Source: Eledone cirrhosa (Eukaryota; Mollusca; Cephalopoda; Octopoda; Eledonidae). Taken from it: a stretch of DNA of 64,000 nucleotides. The stretch spans positions 31,292,716 through 31,356,715 of the forward strand of contig OZ024741.1 of assembly GCA_964016885.1 (NCBI GenBank), given 5' to 3'. Made by a program: the position numbers and the translations under genes. Shown here piece by piece: positions 47,049-62,300 of this stretch (position 1 is the first letter of the stretch; each line of letters begins with the position of its first letter). Under the pieces are notes generated by a model. The model was given only the letters and a program-made list of their open reading frames with translations. It was not told where the DNA came from and did not search any database.

Positions 47049-49944
47049 TTACTGTAAGACACATATATACTGTAAGACACATATATACTGTAAGACACAT
47101 ATATACTGTAAGACACATATATACTGTAAGACACATAGATACTGTAAGACACATATATATACTGTAAGACACATAGATACTGTAAGACACATATATACTG
47201 TAAGACACATATATATACTGTAAGACACATATATACTGTAAGACACATATATACTGTAAGACACATATATACTGTAAGACACATAGATACTGTAAGACAC
47301 ATATATATACTGTAAGACACATAGATACTGTAAGACACATATATACTGTAAGACACATATATACTGTAAGACACATATATATTGTAAGACACATATATAC
47401 TGTAAGACACATAGATACTGTAAGACACATAGATACTGTAAGACACATATATATACTGTAAGACACATAGATACTGTAAGACACATATATACTGTAAGAC
47501 ACATATATACTGTAAGACACATATATACTGTAAGACACATATATACTGTAAGACACATATATACTGTAAGACACATATATTTACTGTAAGACACATATAT
47601 ACTGTAAGACACATATATACTGTAAGACACATATATACTGTAAGACACATAGATACTGTAAGACACATAGATACTGTAAGACACATATATATACTGTAAG
47701 ACACATAGATACTGTAAGACACATATATACTGTAAGACACATATATACTGTAAGACACATATATACTGTAAGACACGTAGATACTGTAAGACACATAGAT
47801 ACTGTAAGACACATATATATACTGTAAGACACATAGATACTGTAAGACACATATATACTGTAAGACACATATATACTGTAAGACACATATATTTACTGTA
47901 AGACACATATATACTGTAAGACACATATATACTGTAAGACACATAGATACTGTAAGACACATGGTTACTGTAAGACACATATATATACTTTAAGACACAT
48001 AGATACTGTAAGACACATATATACTGTAAGACACATATATATACTGTAAGACACATATATACTGTAAGACACATAGATACTGTAAGACACATAGATACTG
48101 TAAGACACATGTATACTGTAAGACACATATATACTGTAAGACACATATATACTGTAAGACACATAGATACTGTAAGACACATATATATACTGTAAGACAC
48201 ATATATACTGTAAGACACATATATACTGTAAGACACATATATACTGTAAGACACATATATATACTGTAAGACACATATATACTGTAAGACACATATATAC
48301 TGTAAGACACATATATACTGTAAGACACATATATACTGTAAGACACATATATACTGTAAGACACATAGATACTGTAAGACACATATATACTGTAAGACAC
48401 ATATATACTGTAAGACACGTATATATACTGTAAGAGACATATATACTGTAAGACACATAGATACTGTAAGACACATATATATACTGTAAGACACATAGAT
48501 ACTGTAAGACACATATATACTGTAAGACACATATATACTGTAAGACACATATATAATGTAAGACACATATATACTGTAAGACACATATATACTGTAAGAC
48601 ACATAGATACTGTAAGACACATCTATACTGTAAGACACATATATGCTGTAAGACATATATATACTGTAAGACACATAGATACTGTAAGACACATATATAC
48701 TGTAAGACACATAGATACTGTAAGACACATAGATACTGTAAGACACATATATACTGTAAGACACATATATACTGTAAGACACATATATACTGTAAGACAC
48801 ATATATACCGTAAGACACATATATACTGTAAGACACATATATACTGTAAGACACATATATACTGTAAGACACATATATACTGTAAGACACATTTATACTG
48901 TAAGACACATATATACTGTAAGACACATATATACTGTAAGACATATATATACTGGAAGACACATATATATACTGTAAGACACATATATACTGTAAGACAC
49001 ATCTATACTGTAAGACACATAGATACTGTAAGCCACATATATACTGTAAGACACATATATATACTGTAAGACACATATATACTGTAAGATACATCTATAC
49101 TGTAAGACACATAGATACTGTAAGACACATATATACTGTAAGACACATATATACTGTAAGACACATATATACTGTAAGACACATATATATACTGTAAGAC
49201 ACATATATACTGTAAGACACATATATACTGTTAGACACATATATATACTGTAAGACACATATATACTGTAAGACACATATATACTGTAAGACACATATAT
49301 ACTGTAAGACACATATATACTGTAAGACACATATATACTGTAAGACACATAGATACTGTAAGACACATATATACTGTAAGACACATATATACTGTAAGAC
49401 ACATAGATACTGTAAGACACATATATATACTGTAAGACACATAGATACTGTAAGACACATATATACTGTAAGACACATATATACTGTAAGACACATATAT
49501 ATTGTAAGACACATATATACTGTAAGACACATAGATACAGTAAGACACATATATACTGTAAGACACATATATATACTGTAAGACACATATATACTGTAAG
49601 ACACATATATATAGTAAGACACATATATACTGTAAGACACATATATTTACTGTAAGACACATATATACTGTAAGACACATATATACTGTAAGACACATAT
49701 ATACTGTAAGACACATAGATACTCTAAGGCACATATATATACTGTAAGACACATAGATACTGTAAGACACCTATATACTCTAAGACACATATATATACTG
49801 TAATACACATATATACTGTAAGACACATATATACTGTAAGACACGTATATATACTGTAAGACACATATATACTGTAAGACACATATATACTGTAAGACAC
49901 GTATATATACTGTAAGACAAATATATACTGTAAGACACATATAT
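47049..49944 (+). repeat. 2,860/2,896-bp tandem HOR, copy 2
   Basis: GGTT 47,963 and GCTG 48,645. Two extra plain monomers near 47,540-47,580 raise the offset from 2,860 to 2,896 bp. A private ACTTTAAG unit lies near 47,989. Confidence 0.85.
48618..49107 (+). repeat. Marker cassette 1, copy 10 (last)
   Basis: GCTG at 48,645, 2,896 bp after copy 9. No full copy follows. A diverged relative around 56,108-56,360 shares only scattered variants. Confidence 0.89.
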
Positions 49945-51190
49945 TTACTGTAAGACACATATATACTGTAAGACACATATATACTGTAAGACACATATAT
50001 ACTGTAAGACACATATATACTGTAAGACACATAGATACTGTAAGACACATATATATACTGTAAGACACATAGATACTGTAAGACACATATATACTGTAAG
50101 ACACATATATATACTGTAAGACACATATATACTGTAAGACACATATATACTGTAAGACACATATATACTGTAAGACACATAGATACTGTAAGACACATAT
50201 ATATACTGTAAGACACATAGATACTGTAAGACACATATATACTGTAAGACACATATATACTGTAAGACACATATATATTGTAAGACACATATATACTGTA
50301 AGACACATAGATACTGTAAGACACATAGATACTGTAAGACACATATATATACTGTAAGACACATAGATACTGTAAGACACATATATACTGTAAGACACAT
50401 ATATACTGTAAGACACATATATACTGTAAGACACATATATTTACTGTAAGACACATATATACTGTAAGACACATATATACTGTAAGACACATATATATAG
50501 TAAGACACATATATACTGTAAGACACATTTATTTACTGTAAGACACATATATACTGTAAGACACATATATACTGTAAGACACATATATACTGTAAGACAC
50601 ATAGATACTGTAAGGCACATATATATACTTTAAGACACATAGATACTGTAAGACACCTATATACTCTAAGACACATATAAATACTGTAAGACACATATAT
50701 ACTGTAAGACACATATATACTGTAAGACACGTATATATACTGTAAGACACATATATACTGTAAGACACATATATACTGTAAGACACATATATACTGTAAG
50801 ACACATATATACTGTAAGACACATATATACTGTAAGACACGTATATATACTGTAAGACACATAGATACTGTAAGACACATATATACTGTAAGACACATAT
50901 ATACTGTAAGACACATATATATTGTAAGACACATATATACTGTAAGATACATAGATACAGTAAGACACATATATACTGTAAGACACATATATATACTGTA
51001 AGACACATATATACTGTAAGACACATATATATAGTAAGACACATATATACTGTAAGACACATATATTTACTGTAAGACACATATATACTGTAAGACACAT
51101 ATATACTGTAAGACACATATATACTGTAAGACACATAGATACCCTAAGGCACATATATATACTGTAAGACACATAGATACTGTAAGACAC
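49945..51190 (+). repeat. Partial third HOR copy and recombinant tail
   Basis: From 49,945 to about 50,526 it follows the 47,049 and 44,189 copies. It then switches to a shorter arrangement with GATACATAGATACAG near 50,946, ATAAATACTG near 50,680 and ACCCTAAGGC near 51,141. The ACCCTAAGGC unit recurs only at about 58,140, 7,000 bp downstream. Confidence 0.78.
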
Positions 51191-51199
51191 CTATATATA

Positions 51200-54100
51200 C
51201 TGTAAGACACATAGATACTGTATGACACATATATACTGTAAGACACATATATATACTGTAAGACACATATATACTGTAAGACACATATATACTGTAAGAC
51301 ACATATATACTGTAAGACACATAGATACTGTAAGACACATATATATACTGTAAGACACATAGATACTGTAAGACACATATATACTGTAAGACACATATAT
51401 ACTGTAAGACACATATATATTGTAAGACACATATATACTGTAAGACACATAGATACTGTAAGACACATAGATACTGTAAGACACATATATATACTGTAAG
51501 ACACATAGATACTGTAAGACACATATATACTGTAAGAGACATATATACTGTAAGACACATATATACTGTAAGACACATATATTTACTGTAAGACACATAT
51601 ATACTGTAAAGACACATATATACTGTAAGACACATATATACTGTAAGACACATAGATACTGTAAGACACATAGATACTGTAAGACACATATATATACTGT
51701 AAGACAAATAGATACTGTAAGACACATATATACTGTAAGACACATATATACTGTAAGACACATATATACTGTAAGACACGTAGATACTGTAAGACACATA
51801 GATACTGTAAGACACATATATATACTGTAAGACACATAGATACTGTAAGACACATATATACTGTAAGACACATATATACTGTAAGACACATATATTTACT
51901 GTAAGACACATATATACTGTAAGACACATATATACTGTAAGACACATAGATACTGTAAGACACATGGTTACTGTAAGACACATATATATACTGTAAGACA
52001 CATAGATACTGTAAGACACATATATACTGTAAGACACATATATATACTGTAAGACACATATATACTGTAAGACACATAGATACTGTAAGACACATAGATA
52101 CTGTAAGACACATGTATACTGTAAGACACATATATACTGTAAGACACATATATACTGTAAGACACATAGATACTGTAAGACACATATATATACTGTAAGA
52201 CACATATATACTGTAAGACACATATATACTGTAAGACACATATATACTGTAAGACACATATATATACTGTAAGACACATATATACTGTAAGACACATATA
52301 TACTGTAAGACACATATATACTGTAAGACACATATATACTGTAAGACACATATATGCTGTAAGACACATAGATACTGTAAGACACATATATACTGTAAGA
52401 CACATATATACTGTAAGACACGTATATATACTGTAAGAGACATATATACTGTAAGACACATATATACTGTAAGACACATATATACTGTAAGACACATAGA
52501 TACTGTAAGACACATATATACTGTAAGACACATATATACTGTAAGACACATATATACTGTAAGACACATATATACCGTAAGACACATATATACTGTAAGA
52601 CACATATATACTGTAAGACACATATATACTGTAAGACACGTATATATACTGTAAGACACATATATACTGTAAGACACATAGATACTGTAAGACACATATA
52701 TATACTGTAAGACACATATATACTGTAAGACACATATTTACTGTAAGACACATATATACTGTAAGACACATATATATTGTAAGACACATATATACAGTAA
52801 GACACATATATACTGTAAGACACATATATACTGTAAGACACGTATATACTGTAAGACACATATATATACTGTAAGACACATAGATACTGTAAGACACATA
52901 TATACTGTAAGAAACATATATACTGTAAGACACGTATATATACTGTAAGACACATATATACTGTAAGATACATATATACTGTAAGACACATATATACTGT
53001 AAGACACATATATACTGTAAGACACGTATATATACTGTAAGACACATATATACTGTAAGACACATATATACTGTAAGACACGTATATACTGTAAGACACA
53101 TATATATACTGTAAGACACATATATACTGTAAGACACATATATACTGTAAGACACGTATATACTGTAAGACACGTATATACTGTAAGACACATATATATA
53201 CTGTAAGACACATATATACTGTAACACACATATATACTGTAAGACACATATATACTGTAAGACACATATATACTGTAAGACACATATATATACTGTAAGA
53301 CACATATATATACTGTAAGACACATATATATACTGTAAGACACATATATATAATGTAAGACACATAGATACTGTAAGACACATATATATACTGTAAGACA
53401 CATATATACTGTAAGACACATATTTACTGTAAGACACATATATACTGTAAGACACATATATATTGTAAGACACATATATACAGTAAGACACATATATACT
53501 GTAAGACACATATATACTGTAAGACACGTATATACTGTAAGACACATATATATACTGTAAGACACATAGATACTGTAAGACACATATATACTGTAAGAAA
53601 CATATATACTGTAAGACACGTATATATACTGTAAGACACATATATACTGTAAGATACATATATACTGTAAGACACATATATACTGTAAGACACATATATA
53701 CTGTAAGACACGTATATATACTGTAAGACACATATATACTGTAAGACACATATATACTGTAAAACACGTATATACTGTAAGACACATATATATACTGTAA
53801 GACACATATATACTGTAAGACACATATATACTGTAAGACACGTATATACTGTAAGACACGTATATACTGTAAGACACATATATATACTGTAAGACACATA
53901 TATACTGTAACACACATATATACTGTAAGACACATATATACTGTAAGATACATATATACTGTAAGACACATATATATACTGTAAGACACATATATATACT
54001 GTAAGACACATATATATACTGTAAGACACATATATATAATGTAAGACACATAGATACTGTAAGACACATATATATACTGTAAGACACATAGATACTGTAA

Positions 54101-55460
54101 GACACATATATACTGTAAGACACATATATATACTGTAAGACACATAGATACTGTAAGACACATATATACTGTAAGACACATATATACTGTAAGACACATA
54201 TATATACTGTAAGACACATATATATACTGTAAGACACATATATACTGTAAGACACATATATGCTTTAAGACACATATATACTGTAAGACACATATATACT
54301 GTAAGACACATATATATACTGTAAGACACATATATATACTGTAAGACACATAGATACTGTAAGACACAGATATACTGTAAGACACATAGATACTGTAAGA
54401 CACATATATATAGTGTAAGACACATATATATACTGTAAGGCACATAGATACTGTAAGACACATATATACTGTAAGACACATATATACTGTAAGACACATA
54501 TATACTGTAAGACACATATATTTACTGTAAGACACATAGATACTGTAAGACACATATATAGTGTAAGACACATAGATACTGTAAGACACATATATACTGT
54601 AAGACACATATATACTGTAAGACACATAGATACTGTAAGACACATATATACTGTAAGACACATATATACTGTAAGACACATATATACTGTAAGTCACATA
54701 TATAATGTATGACACATATATACTGTAAGACACATATATATACTGTAAGACACATATATACTGTAAGACACATATATACTGTAAAACACATATATACTGT
54801 AAGGCACATATATATACTGTAAGACACATATATACTGTAAGACACATATATACCGTAAGACACATATATAATGTAAGACACATATATACTGTAAGACACA
54901 TATATACTGTAAGACACGTATATATACTGTAAGACACATATATACTGTAAGACACATAGATACTGTAAGACACATATATATACTGTAAGACACATATATA
55001 CTGTAAGACACATATTTACTGTAAGACACATATATACTGTAAGACACATATATATTGTACGACACATATATACAGTAAGACACATATATACTGTAAGACA
55101 CATATATACTGTAAGACAGATATATACTGTAAGACACATATATATACTGTAAGACACATAGATACTGTAAGACACATATATATACTGTAAGACACATATA
55201 TACTGTAAGACACATATATACTGTAAGACACATATATATACTGTAAGACACATATATACTGTAAGACACATATATACTGTAAGACACATATATACTGTAA
55301 GACACATATATACTGTAAGACACATATATACTGTAAGACACATAGATACTGTAAGACACATATATACTGTAAGACAGATATATACTGTAAGACACGTATA
55401 TATACTGTAAGAGACATATATACTGTAAGACACATATATACTGTAAGACACATATATACT
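51200..55460 (+). repeat. Large block repeated at +8,180 bp, copy 1
   Basis: Markers: CTGTATGAC at 51,219, GGTT 51,966, TATGCTGTAAGACAC near 52,355, GAAACAT near 52,911, TAACACAC near 53,222, TATAATG near 53,351, TATGCTTTAAG near 54,262, AAGTCACATATATAATG near 54,691 and TTGTACGAC near 55,055. Against the downstream copy it has one extra A (TAAAGACAC near 51,608), one extra 20-bp unit near 53,321 and 38 bp more near 54,919. Confidence 0.9.
52738..54109 (+). repeat. 686-bp tandem duplication nested in the large block
   Basis: GAAACAT (52,911 and 53,597), TAACACAC (53,222 and 53,908) and TATAATG (53,351 and 54,037) are each 686 bp apart. Both copies are rich in the 18-bp CpG unit CACGTATATACTG and in 20-bp units. 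The same pair exists in the downstream block (from 60,918 and from 61,584), where the first subcopy is 20 bp shorter, so the nested duplication came first. Confidence 0.88.
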
Positions 55461-55469
55461 GTAAGACAC

Positions 55470-57950
55470 ATAGATACTGTAAGACACATATATACTGTAA
55501 GACACATATATACTGTAAGACACATATATACTGTAAGACACATATATACCGTAAGACACATATATACTGTAAGACACATATATACTGTAAGACACATATA
55601 TACTGTAAGACACGTATATATACTGTAAGACACATATATACTGTAAGACACATAGATACTGTAAGACACATATATATACTGTAAGACACATATATACTGT
55701 AAGACACATATTTACTGTAAGACACATATATACTGTAAGACACATATATATTGTAAGACACATATATACAGTAAGACACATATATTCTGTAAGACACATA
55801 TATACTGTAAGACAGATATATACTGTAAGACACATATATATACTGTAAGACACATAGATACTGTAAGACACATATATACTGTAAGAAACATATATACTGT
55901 AAGACACGTATATATACTGTAAGACACATATACTTTAAGACACATATATACTGTAAGACACATAGATACTGTAAGACACATAGATACTGTAAGACACATA
56001 TATACTGTAAGACACATATATACTGTAAGACACATATATACTGTAAGACACATATATACTGTAAGACACATAGATACTGTAAGACACATTTATACTGTAA
56101 GACACAACTATACTGTAAGACACATATATACTGTAAGACACATATATACTGTAAGACACATATATGCTGTAAGACACATATATACTGTAAGACACATATA
56201 TACTGTAAGACACATAGATACTGGAAGACACATAGATACTGTAAGACACATATATACTGTAAGACACATAGATACTGTAAGACACATAGATACTGTAAGA
56301 CAAATATATACTGTAAGACACATAGATACTGTAGGACACATATATACTGTAAGACACATCTATACTGTGAGACATATATACTGTAAGACATATATATACT
56401 GTAAGACACATATATACTGTAAGACACATATATACTGTAAGACACATATACTGTAAGACATATATATACTGTAAGACACATATATACTGTAAGACATATA
56501 TACTGTAAGACACATAGATACTGTAAGACCAATATATACTGTAAGACACATATATACTGTAAGACACATAGATACTGTAAGACACATAGATACTGTAAGA
56601 CACATATATACTGTAAGACACATATATACTGTAAGACACATATATACTGTAAGACACATATATACTGTAAGACACATAGATACTGTAAGACACTTATATA
56701 CTGTAAGACACATATATACTGTAAGACACATATATACTGTAAGACACATATATATTGTAAGACACATATATACTGTAAGACACATATATACTGTAAGACA
56801 CATATATACTGTAAGACACATATATACTGTAAGACACATATATACTGTAAGACACATATATACTGTAAGACACATATATACTGTAAGACATATATATACT
56901 GGAAGACACATATATACTGTAAGACATATGTATACTGGAAGACACATATATACTGTAAGACACATATATATACTGTAAGACACATATATACTGTAAGACA
57001 CATATATACTGTAAGACAAATATATACTGTAAGACACACATATACTGTAAGACACATATATACTGCAAGACATATATATACTGGAAGACACATATATACT
57101 GTAAGACACATATATATACTGTAAGACACATAGATACTGTAAGACACATATATATACTGTAAGACACATATATACTGTAAGACACATATATACTGTAAGA
57201 CACATATATACTGTAAGACACATATATACTGTAAGACACATAGATACTGTAAGACACATATATATACTGTAAGACACATATATACTGTAAGACACATATA
57301 TACTGTAAGACACATATATACTGTAAGACACATATATATACTGTAAGACACATATATATATACTGTAAGACACATATATACCGTAAGACACATATATATA
57401 CTGTAAGACACATAGATACTGTAAGACACATATATATACTGTAAGACACATATATACTGTAAGACATATATATACTGTAAGACACATATATATACTGTAA
57501 GACACATATATACTGTAAGACACATATATACTGTAAAACACATAGATACTGTAAGACACATATATACTGTAAGACACATAGATACTGTAAGACACATATA
57601 TACTGTAAGACAAATAGATACTGTAAGACACATATATACTGTAAGACACATAGATACTGTAAGACACATATATACTGTAAGACACATCTATACTGTAAGA
57701 CATATATACTGTAAGACATATATATACTGTAAGACACATATATACTGTAAGACACATATATACTGTAAGACACATATACTGTAAGACATATATATACTGT
57801 AAGACACATATATACTGTAAGACATATATACTGTAAGACACATAGATACTGTAAGACACATATATACTGTAAGACACATATATACTGTAAGACACATATA
57901 TACTGTAAGACACATATATATTGTAAGACACATATATACTGTAAGACACA
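55470..57950 (+). repeat. Divergent subfamily between the large blocks
   Basis: The HOR markers change here. Features from about 55,840 on are CTGGAAG (56,222, 56,901, 56,936, 57,072), ACAACTATACTG near 56,104, GTGAGAC near 56,368, GTAGGACAC near 56,333, ACACACATATAC near 57,036, many GACATATAT units lacking one CA, 16-bp units near 56,446 and 57,774, and a single 22-bp unit near 57,351. A segment of about 165 bp at 56,356 recurs at 57,684 (offset 1,328 bp). Confidence 0.82.
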
Positions 57951-59379
57951 TAGATACAGTAAGACACATATATACTGTAAGACACATATATATACTGTAA
58001 GACACATATATACTGTAAGACACATATATATAGTAAGACACATATATACTGTAAGACACATATATTTACTGTAAGACACATATATACTGTAAGACACATA
58101 TATACTGTAAGACACATATATACTGTAAGACACATAGATACCCTAAGGCACATATATATACTGTAAGACACATAGATACTGTAAGACACCTATATACTCT
58201 AAGACACATATATATACTGTAAGACACATATATACTGTAAGACACATATATACTGTAAGACACGTATATATACTGTAAGACACATATATACTGTAAGACA
58301 CATATATACTGTAAGACACGTATATATACTGTAAGACAAATATATACTGTAAGACACATATATTTACTGTAAGACACATATATACTGTAAGACACATATA
58401 TACTGTAAGACACATATATACTGTAAGACACATATATACTGTAAGACACATATATACTGTAAGACACATAGATACTGTAAGACACATATATATACTGTAA
58501 GACACATAGATACTGTAAGACACATATATACTGTAAGACACATATATATACTGTAAGACACATATATACTGTAAGACACATATATACTGTAAGACACATA
58601 TATACTGTAAGACACATAGATACTGTAAGACACATATATATACTGTTAGACACATAGATACTGTAAGACACATATATACTGTAAGACACATATATACTGT
58701 AAGACACATATATATTGTAAGACACATATATACTGTAAGACACATAGATACTGTAAGACACATAGATACTGTAAGACACATATATATACTGTAAGACACA
58801 TAGATACTGTAAGACACATATATACTGTAAGACACATATATACTGTAAGACACATATATACTGTAAGACACATATATTTACTGTAAGACACATATATACT
58901 GTAAGACACATATATACTGTAAGACACATATATATAGTAAGACACATATATACTGTAAGACACATATATTTACTGTAAGACACATATATACTGTAAGACA
59001 CATATATACTGTAAGACACATATATACTGTAAGACACATAGATACTGTAAGGGACATATATATACTTTAAGACACATAGATACTGTAAGAGACCTATATA
59101 CTCTAAGACACATATATATACTGTAAGACACATATATACTGTAAGACACATATATACTGTAAGACACGTATATATACTGTAAGACACATATATACTGTAA
59201 GACACATATATACTGTAAGACACGTATATATACTGTAAGACAAATATATACTGTAAGACACATATATTTACTGTAAGACACATATATACTGTAAGACACA
59301 TATATACTGTAAGACACATATATACTGTAAGACACATATATACTGTAAGACACATAGATACTGTAAGACACATATATAT
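57950..59379 (+). repeat. HOR segment missing from the 51 kb copy
   Basis: From GATACAG (57,957) to ACCCTAAGGC (58,140) it matches 50,958-51,142. It then carries about 1.18 kb (CCTATATACTCTAAG near 58,189, GGGACATATATATACTTT near 59,051, GACCTATATACTC near 59,091, paired CpG units) that the block at 51,190 lacks. This stretch resembles 43.1-44.3 kb, so it is ordinary HOR material. Confidence 0.82.
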
Positions 59380-62300
59380 ACTGTAAGACACATAGATACT
59401 GTATGACACATATATACTGTAAGACACATATATATACTGTAAGACACATATATACTGTAAGACACATATATACTGTAAGACACATATATACTGTAAGACA
59501 CATAGATACTGTAAGACACATATATATACTGTAAGACACATAGATACTGTAAGACACATATATACTGTAAGACACATATATACTGTAAGACACATATATA
59601 TTGTAAGACACATATATACTGTAAGACACATAGATACTGTAAGACACATAGATACTGTAAGACACATATATATACTGTAAGACACATAGATACTGTAAGA
59701 CACATATATACTGTAAGAGACATATATACTGTAAGACACATATATACTGTAAGACACATATATTTACTGTAAGACACATATATACTGTAAGACACATATA
59801 TACTGTAAGACACATATATACTGTAAGACACATAGATACTGTAAGACACATAGATACTGTAAGACACATATATATACTGTAAGACAAATAGATACTGTAA
59901 GACACATATATACTGTAAGACACATATATACTGTAAGACACATATATACTGTAAGACACGTAGATACTGTAAGACACATAGATACTGTAAGACACATATA
60001 TATACTGTAAGACACATAGATACTGTAAGACACATATATACTGTAAGACACATATATACTGTAAGACACATATATTTACTGTAAGACACATATATACTGT
60101 AAGACACATATATACTGTAAGACACATAGATACTGTAAGACACATGGTTACTGTAAGACACATATATATACTGTAAGACACATAGATACTGTAAGACACA
60201 TATATACTGTAAGACACATATATATACTGTAAGACACATATATACTGTAAGACACATAGATACTGTAAGACACATAGATACTGTAAGACACATGTATACT
60301 GTAAGACACATATATACTGTAAGACACATATATACTGTAAGACACATAGATACTGTAAGACACATATATATACTGTAAGACACATATATACTGTAAGACA
60401 CATATATACTGTAAGACACATATATACTGTAAGACACATATATATACTGTAAGACACATATATACTGTAAGACACATATATACTGTAAGACACATATATA
60501 CTGTAAGACACATATATACTGTAAGACACATATATGCTGTAAGTCACATAGATACTGTAAGACACATATATACTGTAAGACACATATATACTGTAAGACA
60601 CGTATATATACTGTAAGAGACATATATACTGTAAGACACATATATACTGTAAGACACATATATACTGTAAGACACATAGATACTGTAAGACACATATATA
60701 CTGTAAGACACATATATACTGTAAGACACATATATACTGTAAGACACATATATACCGTAAGACACATATATACTGTAAGACACATATATACTGTAAGACA
60801 CATATATACTGTAAGACACGTATATATACTGTAAGACACATATATACTGTAAGACACATAGATACTGTAAGACACATATATATACTGTAAGACACATATA
60901 TACTGTAAGACACATATTTACTGTAAGACACATATATACTGTAAGACACATATATATTGTAAGACACATATATACAGTAAGACACATATATACTGTAAGA
61001 CACATATATACTGTAAGACACGTATATACTGTAAGACACATATATATACTGTAAGACACATAGATACTGTAAGACACATATATACTGTAAGAAACATATA
61101 TACTGTAAGACACGTATATATACTGTAAGACACATATATACTGTAAGATACATATATACTGTAAGACACATATATACTGTAAGACACATATATACTGTAA
61201 GACACGTATATATACTGTAAGACACATATATACTGTAAGACACATATATACTGTAAGACACGTATATACTGTAAGACACATATATATACTGTAAGACACA
61301 TATATACTGTAAGACACATATATACTGTAAGACACGTATATACTGTAAGACACGTATATACTGTAAGACACATATATATACTGTAAGACACATATATACT
61401 GTAACACACATATATACTGTAAGACACATATATACTGTAAGACACATATATACTGTAAGACACATATATATACTGTAAGACACATATATATACTGTAAGA
61501 CACATATATATAATGTAAGACACATAGATACTGTAAGACACATATATATACTGTAAGACACATATATACTGTAAGACACATATTTACTGTAAGACACATA
61601 TATACTGTAAGACACATATATATTGTAAGACACATATATACAGTAAGACACATATATACTGTAAGACACATATATACTGTAAGACACGCATATACTGTAA
61701 GACACATATATATACTGTAAGACACATAGATACTGTAAGACACATATATACTGTAAGAAACATATATACTGTAAGACACGTATATATACTGTAAGACACA
61801 TATATACTGTAAGATACATATATACTGTAAGACACATATATACTGTAAGACACATATATACTGTAAGACACGTATATATACTGTAAGACACATATATACT
61901 GTAAGACACATATATACTGTAAAACACGTATATACTGTAAGACACATATATATACTGTAAGACACATATATACTGTAAGACACATATATACTGTAAGACA
62001 CGTATATACTGTAAGACACGTATATACTGTAAGACACATATATATACTGTAAGACACATATATACTGTAACACACATATATACTGTAAGACACATATATA
62101 CTGTAAGATACATATATACTGTAAGACACATATATATACTGTAAGACACATATATATACTGTAAGACACATATATATACTGTAAGACACATATATATAAT
62201 GTAAGACACATAGATACTGTAAGACACATATATATACTGTAAGACACATAGATACTGTAAGACACATATATACTGTAAGACACATATATATACTGTAAGA

